A stretch of 5,009 bases of DNA. Origin: Moraxella lacunata (GTDB lineage Bacteria > Pseudomonadota > Gammaproteobacteria > Pseudomonadales > Moraxellaceae). Below the pieces are notes generated by a model, which made no database searches, had not been told where the DNA came from, and saw only the letters and a program-made list of their open reading frames with translations. How positions within the stretch are numbered: position 1 is the stretch's first letter; the number at the start of each line of letters is the position of its first letter. This document shows positions 4,988-5,009 of this stretch, piece by piece. The position numbers and the translations under genes were made by a program. The DNA lies in assembly GCF_002027545.1 (NCBI RefSeq), contig NZ_MXAN01000077.1, positions 5,128-10,136 of the forward strand, in the 5' to 3' direction.

Positions 4988-5009
4988 ATTTTAACATTAA
5001 ATCTCTTTC

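Noticed and set aside
4344..4997. A 217-codon minus-strand frame across the toxin-antitoxin operon
   Set aside because: It is antisense to two clearly recognised overlapping genes and its translation has no family resemblance.

Overview
The window looks like chromosomal DNA of a gammaproteobacterium, most likely a Moraxellaceae member close to Moraxella. This is inferred from the style of the RecN and LysR proteins, the moderate GC of the conserved genes and AT-rich spacers. No rRNA or other definitive marker is present, so the genus is not certain. No tRNA, rRNA, CRISPR array or intact transposase gene is visible.

Layout. Positions 1-237 are non-coding. They hold a degenerate palindromic repeat of about 77 bp that resembles a small non-autonomous mobile element, and a probable terminator for recN. 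Positions 238-1917 (minus) encode a complete RecN, the SMC-like ATPase of double-strand break repair, with all nucleotide-binding motifs intact. Positions 1918-2112 are a spacer with the recN promoter region and two adjacent stem-loops. Positions 2113-3086 (minus) are an AT-rich two-gene unit: an unrecognised 278-residue multi-pass membrane protein, followed through a 4-base ATGA overlap by an unannotated 46-residue single-pass membrane protein. Positions 3087-3285 are a divergent promoter region with convincing promoters in both directions, a 13-bp palindrome, three TTTTATC repeats and a LysR-type dyad. Positions 3286-4203 (plus) encode a LysR-type regulator. Positions 4210-4887 (plus) are a compact toxin-antitoxin operon in higBA order, with its own promoter and an 18-bp perfect operator palindrome between the -35 and -10 boxes. 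The last 120 bases hold a possible promoter for a gene beyond the window.

How the parts may work together. The LysR gene and the two-gene membrane unit face away from each other across a 199-base spacer. This is the classic arrangement of a LysR regulator and its target, so the membrane pair is the best candidate for its regulon and the most novel content here. The toxin-antitoxin pair appears self-contained and autoregulated. RecN is a housekeeping gene with no recognisable LexA-type operator upstream.
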